A stretch of DNA of 64,000 nucleotides from Vibrio metoecus. Lineage in GTDB: Bacteria > Pseudomonadota > Gammaproteobacteria > Enterobacterales > Vibrionaceae. The notes beneath the pieces were generated by a model. That model saw nothing but the letters and a program-made list of their open reading frames with translations, ran no database searches and had not been told where the DNA came from. This document shows positions 32,218-41,581 of this stretch, piece by piece. The translations under genes were made by a program, and so were the position numbers. Where the stretch lies: contig NZ_CP035687.1 in assembly GCF_009665255.1 (NCBI RefSeq), forward strand, positions 62,001-126,000, written 5' to 3'. The number at the start of each line of letters is the position of its first letter. The stretch's first letter is position 1.

Positions 32218-34080
32218 ATGAAACCTGCAAAACAAACGACAGCCAGCTTGGCTTTTCTGGCAATGGGTATCGTCTATGGCGATATCGGAACCAGTCCTCT
32301 TTACGCTTTTAAAGAAGTGTTCTTCAGTCACCATCCACTCGCGATTAACCCTGACAATGTGTTGGGGATTTTATCTTTGGTGTTTTGGGCATTTGTCCTG
32401 ATCGTTTCCATTAAATATCTTCTGCTGGTGACACGCGCCGATCAAAATGGTGAAGGCGGTATTCTGACTTTATCCGCCATTGCTCAACAAAATGCCCCCA
32501 AACGTTGGCAGAGGATTGCCATGTTACTCGGAATTTTGGCGACGGGCTTTTTCTTTGGTGAAGCGGTGATAACGCCTGCCATGTCAGTACTTTCTGCGGT
32601 AGAAGGGATTGCGGTGGCGCAACCGGACTTAGCTCCTTATGTACTGCCCATTGCCATGATGATTATTGTGGCGCTGTTTGCGGTTCAAGCGATGGGAACT
32701 GAGCGTATCGGGCGCTTTTTCGCGCCAGTGATGTTGCTGTGGTTTTTGGTGCTGGCTTTACTCGGTGCCCATGCAATTTGGCACGCGCCCCAAGTATTAC
32801 GTGCACTTAACCCAGCGTATGCGGTGCATTTTGTCTTGCTTCATGGGCAACACACCCTGTTTATTTTGGGCTTAGTCGTGCTTTCAGTGACTGGGGTTGA
32901 AGCACTGTACGCCGATATGGGGCACTTTGGGATTAAGCCGATCCGCATTGCGTGGTTTGCACTGGTGATGCCCAGTTTGCTGCTCAACTATTTTGGGCAA
33001 GGGGCGTATCTGCTTACCCTGTCTGAGCCCACAGGTTCTACTTTCTTTAGCCTGGCGCCTAAAGCTTGGTTGTGGCCTTTGATCTTGCTGGCGACGTTTG
33101 CCACTGTTATTGCTTCGCAAGCGGTCATCTCTGGGATCTTTTCGTTAGCGAGACAGGCCATCAACTATGGCTATTTGCCGCCGATGAAAATTGCGCATAC
33201 TTCAGAGCATTCACAAGGGCAGATTTATGTGCCCGCGGCGAACATGTTGTTGTTTGTGGCCGTGATTTTTGTGATGTTGCGTTTTCGCTCATCCGCCAAC
33301 TTAGCGGCCGCCTACGGTATTGCGGTCACGGCGATCATGATGATCTCTTCGCTACTGTTGGTTTTGGTTGCGCGTTATCAATGGCAGTGGAGATGGTCGC
33401 GAGTCGTCACGATTGGGATCGTGTTTATTGGCATGGATAGTTTGTTGTTAGCGTCGACCTCAACCAAATTGATGGAGGGTGGTTGGCTGCCTCTGCTTTT
33501 AGGATGTGCGGTGTTTATCGTCATGTATATTTGGCAGCAGCAGCGCCAACGTTTGCTGGAAATTGCCGGTAACGAGCTCTCGGTTTCGGCGATGATTCAG
33601 TCATTGGAGGAAGAGTCTTTCCAACGCGCCGCAGGAACCGCCGTTTATCTGTCTCGCTCGTTGAATCATGTGCCGCGCTCGCTGCTGCACAATATCAAAT
33701 ACAACAAGACCTTACATGAAAGAAATGTATTGATGACCTTTCAATATGAGGCGGTGCCAAGGGTTCACCCATGTCGCAGAGCTGAGATAGAGCAGGTCTC
33801 GGCCAGTTTTTGGCAAGTAGTGATCCATACCGGTTATCAAGAGGAGCCAGATATGGCGCAAGTGATGCATTGCTGCGGTCTAAAAGGCTTGTATTTGCAT
33901 CCCAATGAAACGCTCTTTTTGCTCTCTTCAGAGCGATTGAAAGTACAAAAACTGGGGATGTGGCATGACCTGAAAGTCTGGTTCTTTATTCAGATGAGCA
34001 AACATGCGCTGAGAACGTCGGAAAGATTGAATATTCCTCCCGATCGCCTAATTGAGATGGGTGTGTACCGAGAGATGTAA
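32218..34080 (+). CDS. kup: Low-affinity K+ uptake protein Kup
   Basis: This 620-aa KUP-family K+/H+ symporter is close to the E. coli length (622). The N-terminal signature MGIVYGDIGTSPLYAFKE (~16-33) contains the conserved Asp and Tyr. About twelve membrane helices reach to ~430, followed by a cytosolic C-terminal domain. It imports potassium. An orphan KdpDE-like two-component system is encoded 3.4 kb downstream; any link is inference. Confidence 0.96.
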   Translation: MKPAKQTTASLAFLAMGIVYGDIGTSPLYAFKEVFFSHHPLAINPDNVLGILSLVFWAFVLIVSIKYLLLVTRADQNGEGGILTLSAIAQQNAPKRWQRIAMLLGILATGFFFGEAVITPAMSVLSAVEGIAVAQPDLAPYVLPIAMMIIVALFAVQAMGTERIGRFFAPVMLLWFLVLALLGAHAIWHAPQVLRALNPAYAVHFVLLHGQHTLFILGLVVLSVTGVEALYADMGHFGIKPIRIAWFALVMPSLLLNYFGQGAYLLTLSEPTGSTFFSLAPKAWLWPLILLATFATVIASQAVISGIFSLARQAINYGYLPPMKIAHTSEHSQGQIYVPAANMLLFVAVIFVMLRFRSSANLAAAYGIAVTAIMMISSLLLVLVARYQWQWRWSRVVTIGIVFIGMDSLLLASTSTKLMEGGWLPLLLGCAVFIVMYIWQQQRQRLLEIAGNELSVSAMIQSLEEESFQRAAGTAVYLSRSLNHVPRSLLHNIKYNKTLHERNVLMTFQYEAVPRVHPCRRAEIEQVSASFWQVVIHTGYQEEPDMAQVMHCCGLKGLYLHPNETLFLLSSERLKVQKLGMWHDLKVWFFIQMSKHALRTSERLNIPPDRLIEMGVYREM

Positions 34081-34090
34081 GGCTCGCACG

Positions 34091-34120
34091 AAAAAACCGT
34101 TCAAGATTGAACGGTTTTTT
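34091..34120. terminator. Terminator after kup
   Basis: AAAAAACCGTTCA/TGAACGGTTTTTT gives a 13-bp stem with loop AGAT and a T-run. It is symmetric, so it can serve both directions. Confidence 0.93.
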
Positions 34121-34146
34121 TAGCTCTGAGGTTTAGCCTTTACAAG

Positions 34147-34173
34147 GCTCCCCTAGTTTTTCGCTAGGGGAGC
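34147..34173. repeat. Stem-loop near the end of the PFOR gene
   Basis: GCTCCCCTAG/CTAGGGGAGC forms a perfect 10-bp stem with a 7-base loop, 5 bases past the PFOR stop. There is no good T-run on the minus strand, so it may protect the mRNA 3' end, with the terminator at 34091-34120 ending transcription. Confidence 0.6.
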
Positions 34174-34177
34174 GAGG

Positions 34178-37100
34178 CTAATCTTGTTGCGCGACGCCCG
34201 CATACAGCGGCCATGCGCCAGATTTCACCACCTCTTTTGTAACTTGCGCACTGTGTGCCAAATCGTAATGGTGCTCGATGCAGGGCGAATAGGCGACAAC
34301 CAATGACGGACCAGAATGTTCACCTGCAGCTTGCAGTGCTTTAATGGTCTGATTGATGTTGGCACCCAAGGCTATTCTCGCTACAAACGCACCGGGCAGA
34401 TCTTGGTAAAGTTTAACCAGATCTTTGGCTGGACTTGGATTGGGTAAACTGCACAATTTCGCGGTTTGTCCTTGCGGGGTGGACTTGGATTTTTGTCCAC
34501 CAGTGTTGGAGTAACACTGCGTATCCAGAACCAGAATATTGATGTTACGTCCGCTGCGCATCACATGATCGAGTCCGCCAAAGCCGATGTCATAAGCCCA
34601 GCCGTCACCTCCTATCATCCACACCATTTTTTCGCTTAAATAATCGGCCAGCAGTTGCTCTTCCGAGTGAGCAGGAAGTCGCTGCTTCAGCTCACCAATC
34701 TGCGATCTTAGATCGGGAAGCGGAGATTGCGGGGTATGTCCGCCTAGCAAACGCTGCGCACGCGATTGTAAGGCTTCCAGTGCCATATTCATGCCCAAGC
34801 CAAATTCGGCATTATCCTCAAATAGGCTGTTGGCCCAAGCTGGGCCTCGTCCATCACTATCCTGACTGTAAGGCGTCGTGGGTAGATTGCCGCCAAAAAT
34901 TGAGGAGCAGCCTGTCGCGTTCGCAATCATCAATCGATCGCCGAATAACTGAGTCAAAATACGGATATAAGGCGTTTCTCCGCATCCTGCACAGGCATTC
35001 GGGTATTCAAAATAGGGCTCAACGTGCTGCAATGTTTTGACATCAATTCGCTGCTGCTGATAGGCCGACTGCTTCGGCAAGGCTTGGAAATGAGTGAATC
35101 TTTGTTGTTCTGACTGATAACTGAGGTTCTTCTCAACCATATTCAATGCCTTACGTTCTGGCTCTCGTCGATCTTTTGCTGGGCAAACCTGAGTGCATAA
35201 CTGGCAGCCAGTACAGTCATCCGGCGACACTTGCAGTACATAATGCGCATCGGGTTGCTGCCTTGAGCGATAAGGCAGGCTTTTTAACTCACTCAAGGTG
35301 GGATGGGTTTCACTCACAATGCGGGCACGAATCGCCGAATGAGGGCAAATCGCGACGCAGTAACCGCATTGAGTGCAAAGATCGGTTTCCCAAACCGGCA
35401 GCTGTTCAGCAAGATTGCGCTTTTCTAACTGCGAAGTATTGGTAGGCCATACTCCATCGGCCGGATAAGCCGAGACAGGTAGCGCATCGCCTTTCCCCGC
35501 CAGCAACTGTTCAACCAAGCTCGCGCCCCAAATCTTCGGCTGGCTCTGGATGGCCTCCGTTGTTTCACTTGGGATCGCAAATGGCATCTCACACACCGAC
35601 TGATATGCTTGGTTTAGGCATTGCAGGCTTTGTGTCAGTTGCTGGGCTGAACGGTGTTTGAGCTGTTCGGTTAGACTCGCTTCCAGTGGGGGCAATAACG
35701 CCTGTTCGGTATGCTGGCTTAATAATCGAGCCGCCGCGGCTTGCATTACAATACTGGTTTTATTGCCGAGTTGATGGCGCTCAACCAAGCCATCGGCATC
35801 TATGGTGGCCACTTGAACCGATAAGGCCTGCAGGCGACTTTGCAACGCGGGTGGTAAAGCGGCCCACAGCGCTTGCCCCGTCAGTGCGGTGTTGAGCAAC
35901 AGATAGCCATTGGCGATCAGCTTGCTGGCAATATCACGCTCATGGAGAAGTTTCAGATTGCTGAGCGAAACCAACCAAGCGTGACGAACCGGATAGGGAG
36001 CAGTGATCGGTTGCTGACTGAAGCGGATATGTGTCGTGGTGACATTGGCAGATTTTTTGGAGTCGTATTCAAACTGACCCTGTACATGCCAGTTTTGGCC
36101 TAGGGTTTTAATCAGATTTTTTCCCGCACTGACACTCCCATCGCCGCCATAGCCATACATCAGAACACTTTGATAGGGCTTATCTCTCGTCGCTGAAATC
36201 GTTTTCGGTAGAGTAAGTTGGCTTACGTCATCTTCAATACCCACCACAAACTCGTGCATTTGCTCCTGCTCGGGAGCTTGCATCATAGTGAAAATCGCTT
36301 CGACATCTTCTGGGAAAAACGCTTTTCCTGATAACCCATAGCGACCGCGAGAGAGTCGGATCGAGTTTGCCATTTGGGTATACAAGGCACTTAAAACGTC
36401 AAGATAAAGCGGTTCGCCGTGACTGCCCGGCTCTTTGGTGCGATCCAATACGCTGATATGAGTCACCGTGGCTGGAAGCGCATCCCGTAAGGCTTGGCTT
36501 GGAAAAGGGCGATATAGTCGGATCTGAATAACGCCAATCCGCTCACCTTGTTGAACGCCGGCAAGGACGACTTGTTTGATGGTGTCGACGGAAGATCCCA
36601 TTGCGACAATCACAGATTGTGCTTGCGGATGACCGATATACTCGACCAACTGGTAGCGGCGTCCGGTCTGTGTTTCAAAACAGTCCATGATGTTCTGCAC
36701 CTGTTCAGGCGTACTTTGATGGTACGGCGTTTGAGCCTCGCGACACTGAAAGTAACTGTCGGGATCGGCAGTGGCTCCGCGTAGAGTTGGTCGATCGGGC
36801 GTTAAGGCTCGGGCACGAAAATCAACTAACGCTGGCATGGGTAGCAGTGCAGATAACGCCTCTTCGGAGAGCGGCTCAATCTGGGTAATGGCGTGTGAGG
36901 TGAGGAATCCATCAAAGAAATGCACAAACGGTAAGCGGCATTGTAAAGCACTGAAAGTGGCAATAGCGGCCAGATCTTGCGCCTCTTGCGCATTACTGGC
37001 GCAGAGCATTGCAACGCCCGTTTGGCGGATGGCCATCACGTCCGAATGATCGCAGTAAATGGATAACGCATGGGTTGCAACAGTGCGAGCCGCCACATGA

Positions 37101-37417
37101 ATGACACAAGGCGTCAGCTCACCAGCAAGCTTGTATAAGCTTGGGATCATGAGCAATAAACCTTGCGATGAGGTAAAGGTAGTGGCAAGTGCACCGCTCA
37201 TGGCAGCGCCATGAACAACCGCAATACTGCCTGCTTCCGATTGCATTTCCACAAGTTTGGGTACATCACCCAGCAGATTGCTCTTTTGCTGGCTTGCCCA
37301 TTGTTCACAGCTTTCGGCCATGCTGGTGCTCGGTGTAATAGGGTAGACGGCTAGCACTTCACTCAGTTGATAAGCAACGCGGGCAACGGCCATATTTGCG
37401 TCAGTAATCCAAGTCAT
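34178..37417 (-). CDS. nifJ: Pyruvate:flavodoxin/ferredoxin oxidoreductase
   Basis: This 1079-aa single-chain enzyme oxidises pyruvate to acetyl-CoA and reduces ferredoxin or flavodoxin. The N-terminal pyruvate domain is visible (AVYPITPSTSMAE). Two ferredoxin-type clusters follow: CTQCGYCVAICPHSAI and CTGCQLCTQVCPAK. Then come the proximal cluster/TPP domain (NACAGCGETPY, MIGGDGWAYDIGFGGLDHV, CYSNTGGQKSKSTP). It stops right after SGAWPLY, where the usual 1170-1190-aa enzymes carry on for some 90 residues. GAGGTG lies before the ATG. It is divergent from the KdpD-like gene. Confidence 0.93.
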   Translation of the reverse strand: MTWITDANMAVARVAYQLSEVLAVYPITPSTSMAESCEQWASQQKSNLLGDVPKLVEMQSEAGSIAVVHGAAMSGALATTFTSSQGLLLMIPSLYKLAGELTPCVIHVAARTVATHALSIYCDHSDVMAIRQTGVAMLCASNAQEAQDLAAIATFSALQCRLPFVHFFDGFLTSHAITQIEPLSEEALSALLPMPALVDFRARALTPDRPTLRGATADPDSYFQCREAQTPYHQSTPEQVQNIMDCFETQTGRRYQLVEYIGHPQAQSVIVAMGSSVDTIKQVVLAGVQQGERIGVIQIRLYRPFPSQALRDALPATVTHISVLDRTKEPGSHGEPLYLDVLSALYTQMANSIRLSRGRYGLSGKAFFPEDVEAIFTMMQAPEQEQMHEFVVGIEDDVSQLTLPKTISATRDKPYQSVLMYGYGGDGSVSAGKNLIKTLGQNWHVQGQFEYDSKKSANVTTTHIRFSQQPITAPYPVRHAWLVSLSNLKLLHERDIASKLIANGYLLLNTALTGQALWAALPPALQSRLQALSVQVATIDADGLVERHQLGNKTSIVMQAAAARLLSQHTEQALLPPLEASLTEQLKHRSAQQLTQSLQCLNQAYQSVCEMPFAIPSETTEAIQSQPKIWGASLVEQLLAGKGDALPVSAYPADGVWPTNTSQLEKRNLAEQLPVWETDLCTQCGYCVAICPHSAIRARIVSETHPTLSELKSLPYRSRQQPDAHYVLQVSPDDCTGCQLCTQVCPAKDRREPERKALNMVEKNLSYQSEQQRFTHFQALPKQSAYQQQRIDVKTLQHVEPYFEYPNACAGCGETPYIRILTQLFGDRLMIANATGCSSIFGGNLPTTPYSQDSDGRGPAWANSLFEDNAEFGLGMNMALEALQSRAQRLLGGHTPQSPLPDLRSQIGELKQRLPAHSEEQLLADYLSEKMVWMIGGDGWAYDIGFGGLDHVMRSGRNINILVLDTQCYSNTGGQKSKSTPQGQTAKLCSLPNPSPAKDLVKLYQDLPGAFVARIALGANINQTIKALQAAGEHSGPSLVVAYSPCIEHHYDLAHSAQVTKEVVKSGAWPLYAGVAQQD

Positions 37418-37519
37418 AATTCACCTCTGTCGGTATCGCAGCGTTTGCGATGGAGGATGGAAGATGTATGATCCGGCCACCTAGGTGACGAGATCACGAA
37501 CCAACAGGATTAAGAAGCA

Positions 37520-39013
37520 GTGGTGACAAGACTTAATGAAGCACACAAAGCGCTGATTCTGGTTGCGCTTTACGCCATGGTCACTGTCGTGGGTGTGATG
37601 TACCGCAAAGATATGATTGAGACTGATGTAGCTATGCTGTTTTTGCTGCTCAATATCTTGAGCGCATCAGTACTCAAACCGCGCAACGCTTACTTGATGA
37701 TGGGATTAAGCATCATCGATTATCACTACTTTCTGCTACCGGACTATCAATCGTTCCGATTTGAGAATGCGCAGTACGTGATTACCTATGCGGTGTTAGC
37801 TTTTAGTGGGATTTTCGCGGTGAATATAACACAGGCTCAGCGCAAGCAAATAGAGAAAAATAAGCGCCTGCAGCAGCAACACAAGAAGTACTATGAACTT
37901 GCTTGCCATCTTTCTGCACTCAGTACCAGTGAAGAGATTGCTCAAGCCACCGTAAAATTTTTAAGTAAAGAGAAGGGGATAGTCAGTGCGATCGCGCTAT
38001 ACCAACTGCAGTGGCAATGGGCGGCGCAGCACCCTGATTTCCCCGTTGCAGCAATTGAACTACCACAGCCTCCTTTCACTGATAACAGATTAGCCTTGGC
38101 GCAAGATGAACAGATCAATGCCTTCACCTTGGTGGATCGTGGGACAATCCTTGGGGTCATTTATTTCCTACGTTATCCCCATGATCGCTTTGCATCGCCA
38201 GAGGCTTTGCGGCGTGAATCTAAAATCGCACCTTGGGTACGCTCTCTTCTGACCCTCTCGTTAGCAAGGGCTCATGCGCATCGCACCTTGGCCCATGTGG
38301 AAGCGGAGAAACAGCTGGAAAGTACGCGCACAACGTTACTCGCGTCTGTCTCGCACGATCTAAAAACGCCGCTTGGCGCGATCATTGGCTCTGCTACCAC
38401 TTTAACCGATCCGAGTCTTCACCTCTCGACGGAAACCCAGCAAGAGCTGCTGACGTCAATTGCTGAGCAAGGCGAGCGGTTAAATCGCAGTTTGACCAAA
38501 CTGCTCGATATCACCCGCTATACGGCATCCGCGCTAGTACCTAAGTTAGATTGGGTTGAACCGGAGGAGTTGATTGGAACGGTGCTCAGTCGTTTAGCAC
38601 CGCGATTAACCCATCACAAAGTACAGATTGAGAGTCAACCGATGTTGGTTGAGCTTGATAGCTTACTGATTGAACAGGTGTTGATTAACTTAGTGGAAAA
38701 TGCCGCGAAATATACACCTAGAGGCAGCGAAATTGAGATCGCTTGTGCTTATCAAGATCAGCAGTTTACGCTGGCGGTGGTGGATAATGGCGCGGGCATT
38801 CCCGATGAGGCATTACCTAGAATTTTTGACCGGTTTTATCGTGTGGAAGGCAATCATGCTGATGGAACGGGGCTTGGCTTGGCGATTTGCCAAGTGATTG
38901 TTGCGGCTCACCAAGGTTCGATTCGGGTACATAATCGAGAGTCTGGGGGCGCATGTTTTACGGTGACGATTCCTTGCCGCCAATACAATTTAAAGGAACT
39001 GTATGAACAGTGA
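37520..39013 (+). CDS. KdpD-like sensor histidine kinase without the KdpD N-terminal domain
   Basis: The 497-aa product has four closely spaced membrane helices (~10-110, DUF4118-like), a GAF-like segment (~130-250), an H-box ASVSHDLKTPLGAIIGSATT and catalytic boxes NLVENAAKYTP, VDNGAGIPDE and GTGLGLAICQ. KdpD of E. coli is about 894 aa and begins with KdpD and USP domains; these are absent here. No kdpFABC genes lie nearby. The start is one of two tandem GTG codons. It overlaps the regulator gene by 11 bases. The signal is unknown; potassium or redox/pyruvate state are possible. Confidence 0.9.
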   Translation: MVTRLNEAHKALILVALYAMVTVVGVMYRKDMIETDVAMLFLLLNILSASVLKPRNAYLMMGLSIIDYHYFLLPDYQSFRFENAQYVITYAVLAFSGIFAVNITQAQRKQIEKNKRLQQQHKKYYELACHLSALSTSEEIAQATVKFLSKEKGIVSAIALYQLQWQWAAQHPDFPVAAIELPQPPFTDNRLALAQDEQINAFTLVDRGTILGVIYFLRYPHDRFASPEALRRESKIAPWVRSLLTLSLARAHAHRTLAHVEAEKQLESTRTTLLASVSHDLKTPLGAIIGSATTLTDPSLHLSTETQQELLTSIAEQGERLNRSLTKLLDITRYTASALVPKLDWVEPEELIGTVLSRLAPRLTHHKVQIESQPMLVELDSLLIEQVLINLVENAAKYTPRGSEIEIACAYQDQQFTLAVVDNGAGIPDEALPRIFDRFYRVEGNHADGTGLGLAICQVIVAAHQGSIRVHNRESGGACFTVTIPCRQYNLKELYEQ

Positions 39014-39695
39014 AATTAAGATCCTCATTATTGAAGACGAAGCGCCAATTCAACGGTTTTTGACTGTGCTTATTTCTGGTTATGAGTATCAAGTGAAAGT
39101 TGCCAGCACGGCAGAGCAAGGGCTGCATCTGGTGGCGAATTGGAACCCGCATTTGATCCTGTTGGATTTAGGTTTGCCAGATCAAGACGGCATCAGTTTG
39201 ACGAGAGAACTGCGAGCATGGACGCAAACCCCAATCATGGTGATTTCTGCCCGAGAAAAAGAAGCGGATAAAGTGCAAGCTCTGGATGCCGGGGCGAACG
39301 ACTATTTGACTAAACCCTTTGGCAGTGAAGAGCTGATGGCTCGTATTCGGGTGGCGCTGCGTTTAGCGCCGAGCACCGAAAGTGTAGAGCAAACTCGTTT
39401 TGAATTGGGGGATCTGGTGTTGGATCTTGTGTTAAAGCAAGTTACCAAGGCTGGAGAGCCAGTAAAACTGACCAAAACCGAATACAACATTTTGAAATTG
39501 CTAGCAAAAAATATGGGGAAGGTGCTCACACACAAGCAGATTTTAAAAGAAGTGTGGGGCGGCAATTATGTCGAGCATCATCACTATGTGCGTATCCATG
39601 TGGCTCAGTTACGCCATAAAGTGGAAGACAATCCCGCGCAACCACGCTTCATCCTGACTGAAAATGGGGTCGGTTACCGTTTAGTGGATAAATAG
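39003..39695 (+). CDS. KdpE-like OmpR-family response regulator
   Basis: This 230-aa regulator has an N-terminal receiver with phospho-Asp near residue 55 (LILLDLGLPDQDG), an acidic pair (IEDE) and a Lys (TKPFG). A winged-helix DNA-binding domain (~130-230) contains LTKTEYNILKLLAKNMGKVL and YVRIHVAQLRHKVE. It is partner of the overlapping kinase gene. Candidate targets are the divergent PFOR gene, kup and the next tatA-like gene. No operator was identified. Confidence 0.93.
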   Translation: MNSEIKILIIEDEAPIQRFLTVLISGYEYQVKVASTAEQGLHLVANWNPHLILLDLGLPDQDGISLTRELRAWTQTPIMVISAREKEADKVQALDAGANDYLTKPFGSEELMARIRVALRLAPSTESVEQTRFELGDLVLDLVLKQVTKAGEPVKLTKTEYNILKLLAKNMGKVLTHKQILKEVWGGNYVEHHHYVRIHVAQLRHKVEDNPAQPRFILTENGVGYRLVDK

Positions 39696-39894
39696 GCACG
39701 TAAAATAAAACTATCTTTATAAAATCTATACAGATGTATGCTTTATCCATACAACCGATTTATACAGGGTTCGCTACACTGCTTCACAGGTTAAGGACAG
39801 GTAAGGCGTGAACTTTTAGTGGGATTGTTTACGTGCACTTTGCATGGTCTGAAATCTACTTGGTAAACACACATTGTAAAAAGCAGAGGACAAC

Positions 39895-40131
39895 ATGGGT
39901 GGAATCAGTGTGGGTAAGCTCTTAATCTTGGGGTGTATTGTTGCGCTGGTTTTCGGCACTAAGAAACTGCGGACCATAGGTGAAGATGCGGGTTATGCGA
40001 TTCGCTCTTTTCAAAAAGCGTTACGCGGTGACGAAGTGACGACTCAGTCATCAACGACCGAGGAATACGTGGACAGCTTCGCTATTGAGCAAGAGTCGTC
40101 CCATTCTTCTGATTCTCAGCGCCACTCATAA
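39895..40131 (+). CDS. tatA: TatA/TatE-type twin-arginine translocase component
   Basis: The 78-aa product has the TatA layout: a short N-terminal membrane helix (VGKLLILGCIVALVFG), the FGTKKLRTIGEDAG hinge and amphipathic helix, then a polar Ser-rich tail. TatA oligomers form the pore for folded proteins. It stands alone without tatB or tatC, so it is an extra copy like E. coli TatE. AGAGGAC precedes the ATG. Confidence 0.92.
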   Translation: MGGISVGKLLILGCIVALVFGTKKLRTIGEDAGYAIRSFQKALRGDEVTTQSSTTEEYVDSFAIEQESSHSSDSQRHS

Positions 40132-40162
40132 TGTTCTCATTCTCAATACCATCGCATTTGCG

Positions 40163-40185
40163 GGGCTCTTATGAGCCCTTTTTTT
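40163..40185 (+). terminator. tatA terminator
   Basis: GGGCTC/GAGCCC stem with loop TTAT followed by TTTTTTT. Confidence 0.88.
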
Positions 40186-40257
40186 ATGTTTAATGTTCAC
40201 TCAGAAATTTATCTTGCTTGTAAAGCCGCACAGTGATCCGTGCGGCTCTACACATTT

Positions 40258-40971
40258 TCAGTCTTCTATCCGGACTTTCACTTTTCGATCGCGCTTTTTA
40301 ATGATGCTGCTGGTAAGGAGTGTCAGTATGGCCAGCACTAGAGTCAAGACGGGGGCAATCATGAGTATCTTGGTCGCCAGTTGTTCTAACTTAGTGGGTA
40401 ACAACGCAATACCAAACCCTGCCCCTACCAAAAATACAATCCAAAACAGAGCACTGATGGCTGACGCTGTAATAAATTGAACCGGCTTAACCCCGTTACG
40501 TAACCCCATCACCATCGGCAATAAAGAGCGTACCACGGGGAAGAAACGCCCGAAGAACAAAGCAATCAAACCGTAACGGTGCATTAGTTTATCAGTGGTT
40601 TTTAATTGCTTATCAGGAACCTTGGCTAGCCAGCGGTTAATGATGTTCCAATGCTTGAGTTGGGCTCCTTGATAAAAGGCCATCAAACTACCGAACCATC
40701 CAGCCATGCATAAGGTTATGAGTACCCAATGCAACTGTAAAATACCAGCTGCGGCAAGTGAACCGCTCAGGATGATCACACTGTCACATGGCAATGGTGC
40801 AGCCGGTAAAAAGCCACTTTCCAAAAAAATCAGCAACCCTAAACAGAGGTATAACAGCAGTAAATTCACCTGTTGTAGGGCGAAAACATCATGGTGCCAG
40901 AGCGCACTAAAAATAGAGAGTAGGGAATCCAAACGGAGCTCCTCTTTAATGAAGGTGTAAACGTCCAACAT
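40258..40971 (-). CDS. DedA-family membrane protein
   Basis: The 237-aa product has the DedA (SNARE-associated) pattern: FLESGFLPAAPLPCDSVIILSG, a re-entrant segment with conserved Glu and Pro, and FFGRFFPVVRSLLPMVMGLRN, where the paired Arg residues are typical. Members act as lipid scramblases or flippases and support the proton motive force. The start at 40971 (MLDVYTFI) is chosen because the family starts there, but no strong ribosome-binding site is seen; a TTG at 41034 is the alternative. Confidence 0.87.
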   Translation of the reverse strand: MLDVYTFIKEELRLDSLLSIFSALWHHDVFALQQVNLLLLYLCLGLLIFLESGFLPAAPLPCDSVIILSGSLAAAGILQLHWVLITLCMAGWFGSLMAFYQGAQLKHWNIINRWLAKVPDKQLKTTDKLMHRYGLIALFFGRFFPVVRSLLPMVMGLRNGVKPVQFITASAISALFWIVFLVGAGFGIALLPTKLEQLATKILMIAPVLTLVLAILTLLTSSIIKKRDRKVKVRIED

Positions 40972-41089
40972 GAGTAATAACAAAGAGATTGCTTGCTCAG
41001 CTTCGGCAGATAGATTCTGACGGCCGATGTTCAATGCATTGACGACTTGTTATAACAACTCATTGAGAATAAAAGAGAAAAGAGGAGAG

Positions 41090-41467
41090 TTAAGCGTGAG
41101 CGTAACGAGAGTACAGGTTTGTGAATAACCATGCTTTTCGAGCATAGGTCAGTGGTGTTAAGTTCAGTAAAGCAACGTTATCAGCACGAATGCTTTGGCT
41201 TAGAGCTAAACGAATGGAATCATTGGTTGCATTAGGCAGATAAGAAAACGGAGATTCTTCCTTTTCTTCCAGTTCACAACTTAGCAGTAAACGATGCCCT
41301 TGGAGGCGAGTGGGCAACATAGCCAGTTTAGTAACAGTATGATGCGTTTGATGCTGTATTTGGTTATCGAAGTAAGACGCAGAGGAAAAAGGCGTGTCAG
41401 CATGATGTAGCAAAGACGCTGCACAGAGCAGAATAAAACTCAACAGTGACGCCGCAGTTTGAAACAT
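41090..41467 (-). CDS. Hypothetical exported protein
   Basis: The 125-aa product has an N-terminal hydrophobic segment (MFQTAASLLSFILLCAASLL), a signal peptide or anchor. It is otherwise polar, with several His residues and one Cys in the mature part. No known domain is recognised. It lies 119 bases upstream of the chosen dedA start and may be in the same transcript. Confidence 0.6.
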   Translation of the reverse strand: MFQTAASLLSFILLCAASLLHHADTPFSSASYFDNQIQHQTHHTVTKLAMLPTRLQGHRLLLSCELEEKEESPFSYLPNATNDSIRLALSQSIRADNVALLNLTPLTYARKAWLFTNLYSRYAHA

Positions 41468-41581
41468 GGGTGATTAGCCTAAATAACACATAGGGCGAGT
41501 ATGCTGCGTCTTCCCCTTGGTGTAAAGAATCAAGTTCTCTTCGGGGGTGATTGTCGAGAGTTCAATCGCCCGATCTTGGCA

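Noticed and set aside
39696..39894. Qrr-type quorum-sensing small RNA in the intergenic gaps
   Set aside because: I looked for the conserved Qrr core (GGGTCACCTAGCCAACTGAC-like) on both strands in gaps and did not find it.
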